64,000 bases of DNA. Origin: Sinorhizobium terangae (GTDB lineage: Bacteria > Pseudomonadota > Alphaproteobacteria > Rhizobiales > Rhizobiaceae). Below the pieces are notes generated by a model. It was not told the DNA's origin, made no database searches, and worked only from the letters and a program-made list of their open reading frames with translations. The stretch covers positions 3,309,001 to 3,373,000 of the forward strand of contig NZ_CP121659.1 of assembly GCF_029714365.1 (NCBI RefSeq), given 5' to 3'. The position numbers and the translations under genes were made by a program. This document shows positions 63,700-64,000 of this stretch, in pieces (the stretch's first letter is position 1; every line of letters starts with the position of its first letter).

Positions 63700-64000
63700 T
63701 CAGGCAAACCGCCCCGCAAGCGCCTCGGCGCGCCGGATCATCGCCAGCAGATTCTCGCGGATGCGGGCTTCGACAAGCGCCGTCACCTCCGGGTACTCTT
63801 CCAACATCCGGCGAAAAAGCGGGCGATTGATGCGGATGACTTCGCTGTCTTCGTCGGCGGTCGCCGTGAATTTGCGCTCGACCATCGAGATCAATGCCAG
63901 TTCAGAAAGGAGCGCGCCATGCTCGACGGTGGCCACATGCTGCTGTCGGCCCTCGCCGTCCGCCTTCGAAAGCGTGAAACTGCCGGCAGCAACGGCAAAG
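63700..64000 (-). CDS. Cyclic nucleotide-binding domain protein, 5' end outside window
   Basis: The C-terminal part of a cNMP-binding (Crp/Fnr-like sensor) domain. The frame is open to the window edge and reads FAVAAGSFTLSKADGEGRQQ, then HVATVEHGALLSELALISMV, which fits the beta-roll and phosphate-binding cassette (GALLSELALI). It ends in a helical tail (LVEARIRENLLAMIRRAEAL) with no HTH, so this may be a stand-alone sensor protein. The N-terminus lies beyond base 64000. Confidence 0.82.
   Translation of the reverse strand, partial: FAVAAGSFTLSKADGEGRQQHVATVEHGALLSELALISMVERKFTATADEDSEVIRINRPLFRRMLEEYPEVTALVEARIRENLLAMIRRAEALAGRFA

Overview
This window is GC-rich alphaproteobacterial chromosome, most likely from Sinorhizobium/Ensifer. 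Three things point there. The gene order rplU-rpmA-obgE-proB-proA-nadD-rsfS-rlmH ... metA ... leuD ... glnK-amtB-ftsK matches what I recall of the S. meliloti chromosome. RIME-like and other Rhizobiales palindromic repeats sit between genes. The regulatory sites are typical of the group: a SAM-II riboswitch on metA, a GTTC-N7-GTTC LexA box, an Irr-type iron box and a CtrA site. The species is an inference.

Layout. Bases 1-5573 hold a 3'-truncated PhoD phosphatase, a KTSC protein, an amidase, a small acidic protein, a protein of unknown function and a DUF429-like protein. Bases 5600-22817 look like a genomic island bounded by two identical tRNA-Ser(CGA) genes in direct orientation. It carries a type I restriction-modification locus (hsdR-hsdS-DUF262/DUF1524-hsdM) with a divergent GIY-YIG/DUF4357 gene, a frameshifted paralogue of the unknown gene just outside the island, a small exported protein, a serine recombinase, a gene-poor stretch with long inverted repeats, and a tyrosine integrase. 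Its right end is an AT-richer block with an orphan gene, a probable PD-(D/E)xK nuclease, and a translationally coupled ImmA/IrrE peptidase plus class III nucleotide-cyclase-like pair. That pair resembles a nucleotide-signalling defence module and is the best candidate here for an undescribed system.

From 22.8 kb on the window is core chromosome. It runs through ribosomal proteins, two acetyltransferases, a frameshifted endonuclease-family gene, ObgE, proline synthesis, NAD synthesis and ribosome maturation, then cell-wall and envelope genes (EnvC-like, CtpA, divergent polysaccharide deacetylase) and RppH. An iron-storage pair (bfd-bfr) and the imuA-imuB-dnaE2 mutagenesis cassette follow. Next come protein quality-control genes, tRNA-Gly, aldose epimerase, and a leftward leuD-ridA-AAA-metA-VWA group in which metA lies between a MoxR-type ATPase and its usual VWA partner.

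The last 11 kb holds a CitE-like lyase, a UbiH-type monooxygenase, TesB, the sigma-54-driven glnK-amtB ammonium operon, ftsK, a LolA-like carrier, exonuclease III and the end of a cyclic-nucleotide-binding protein. All calls come from reading the sequence; no database search was run.
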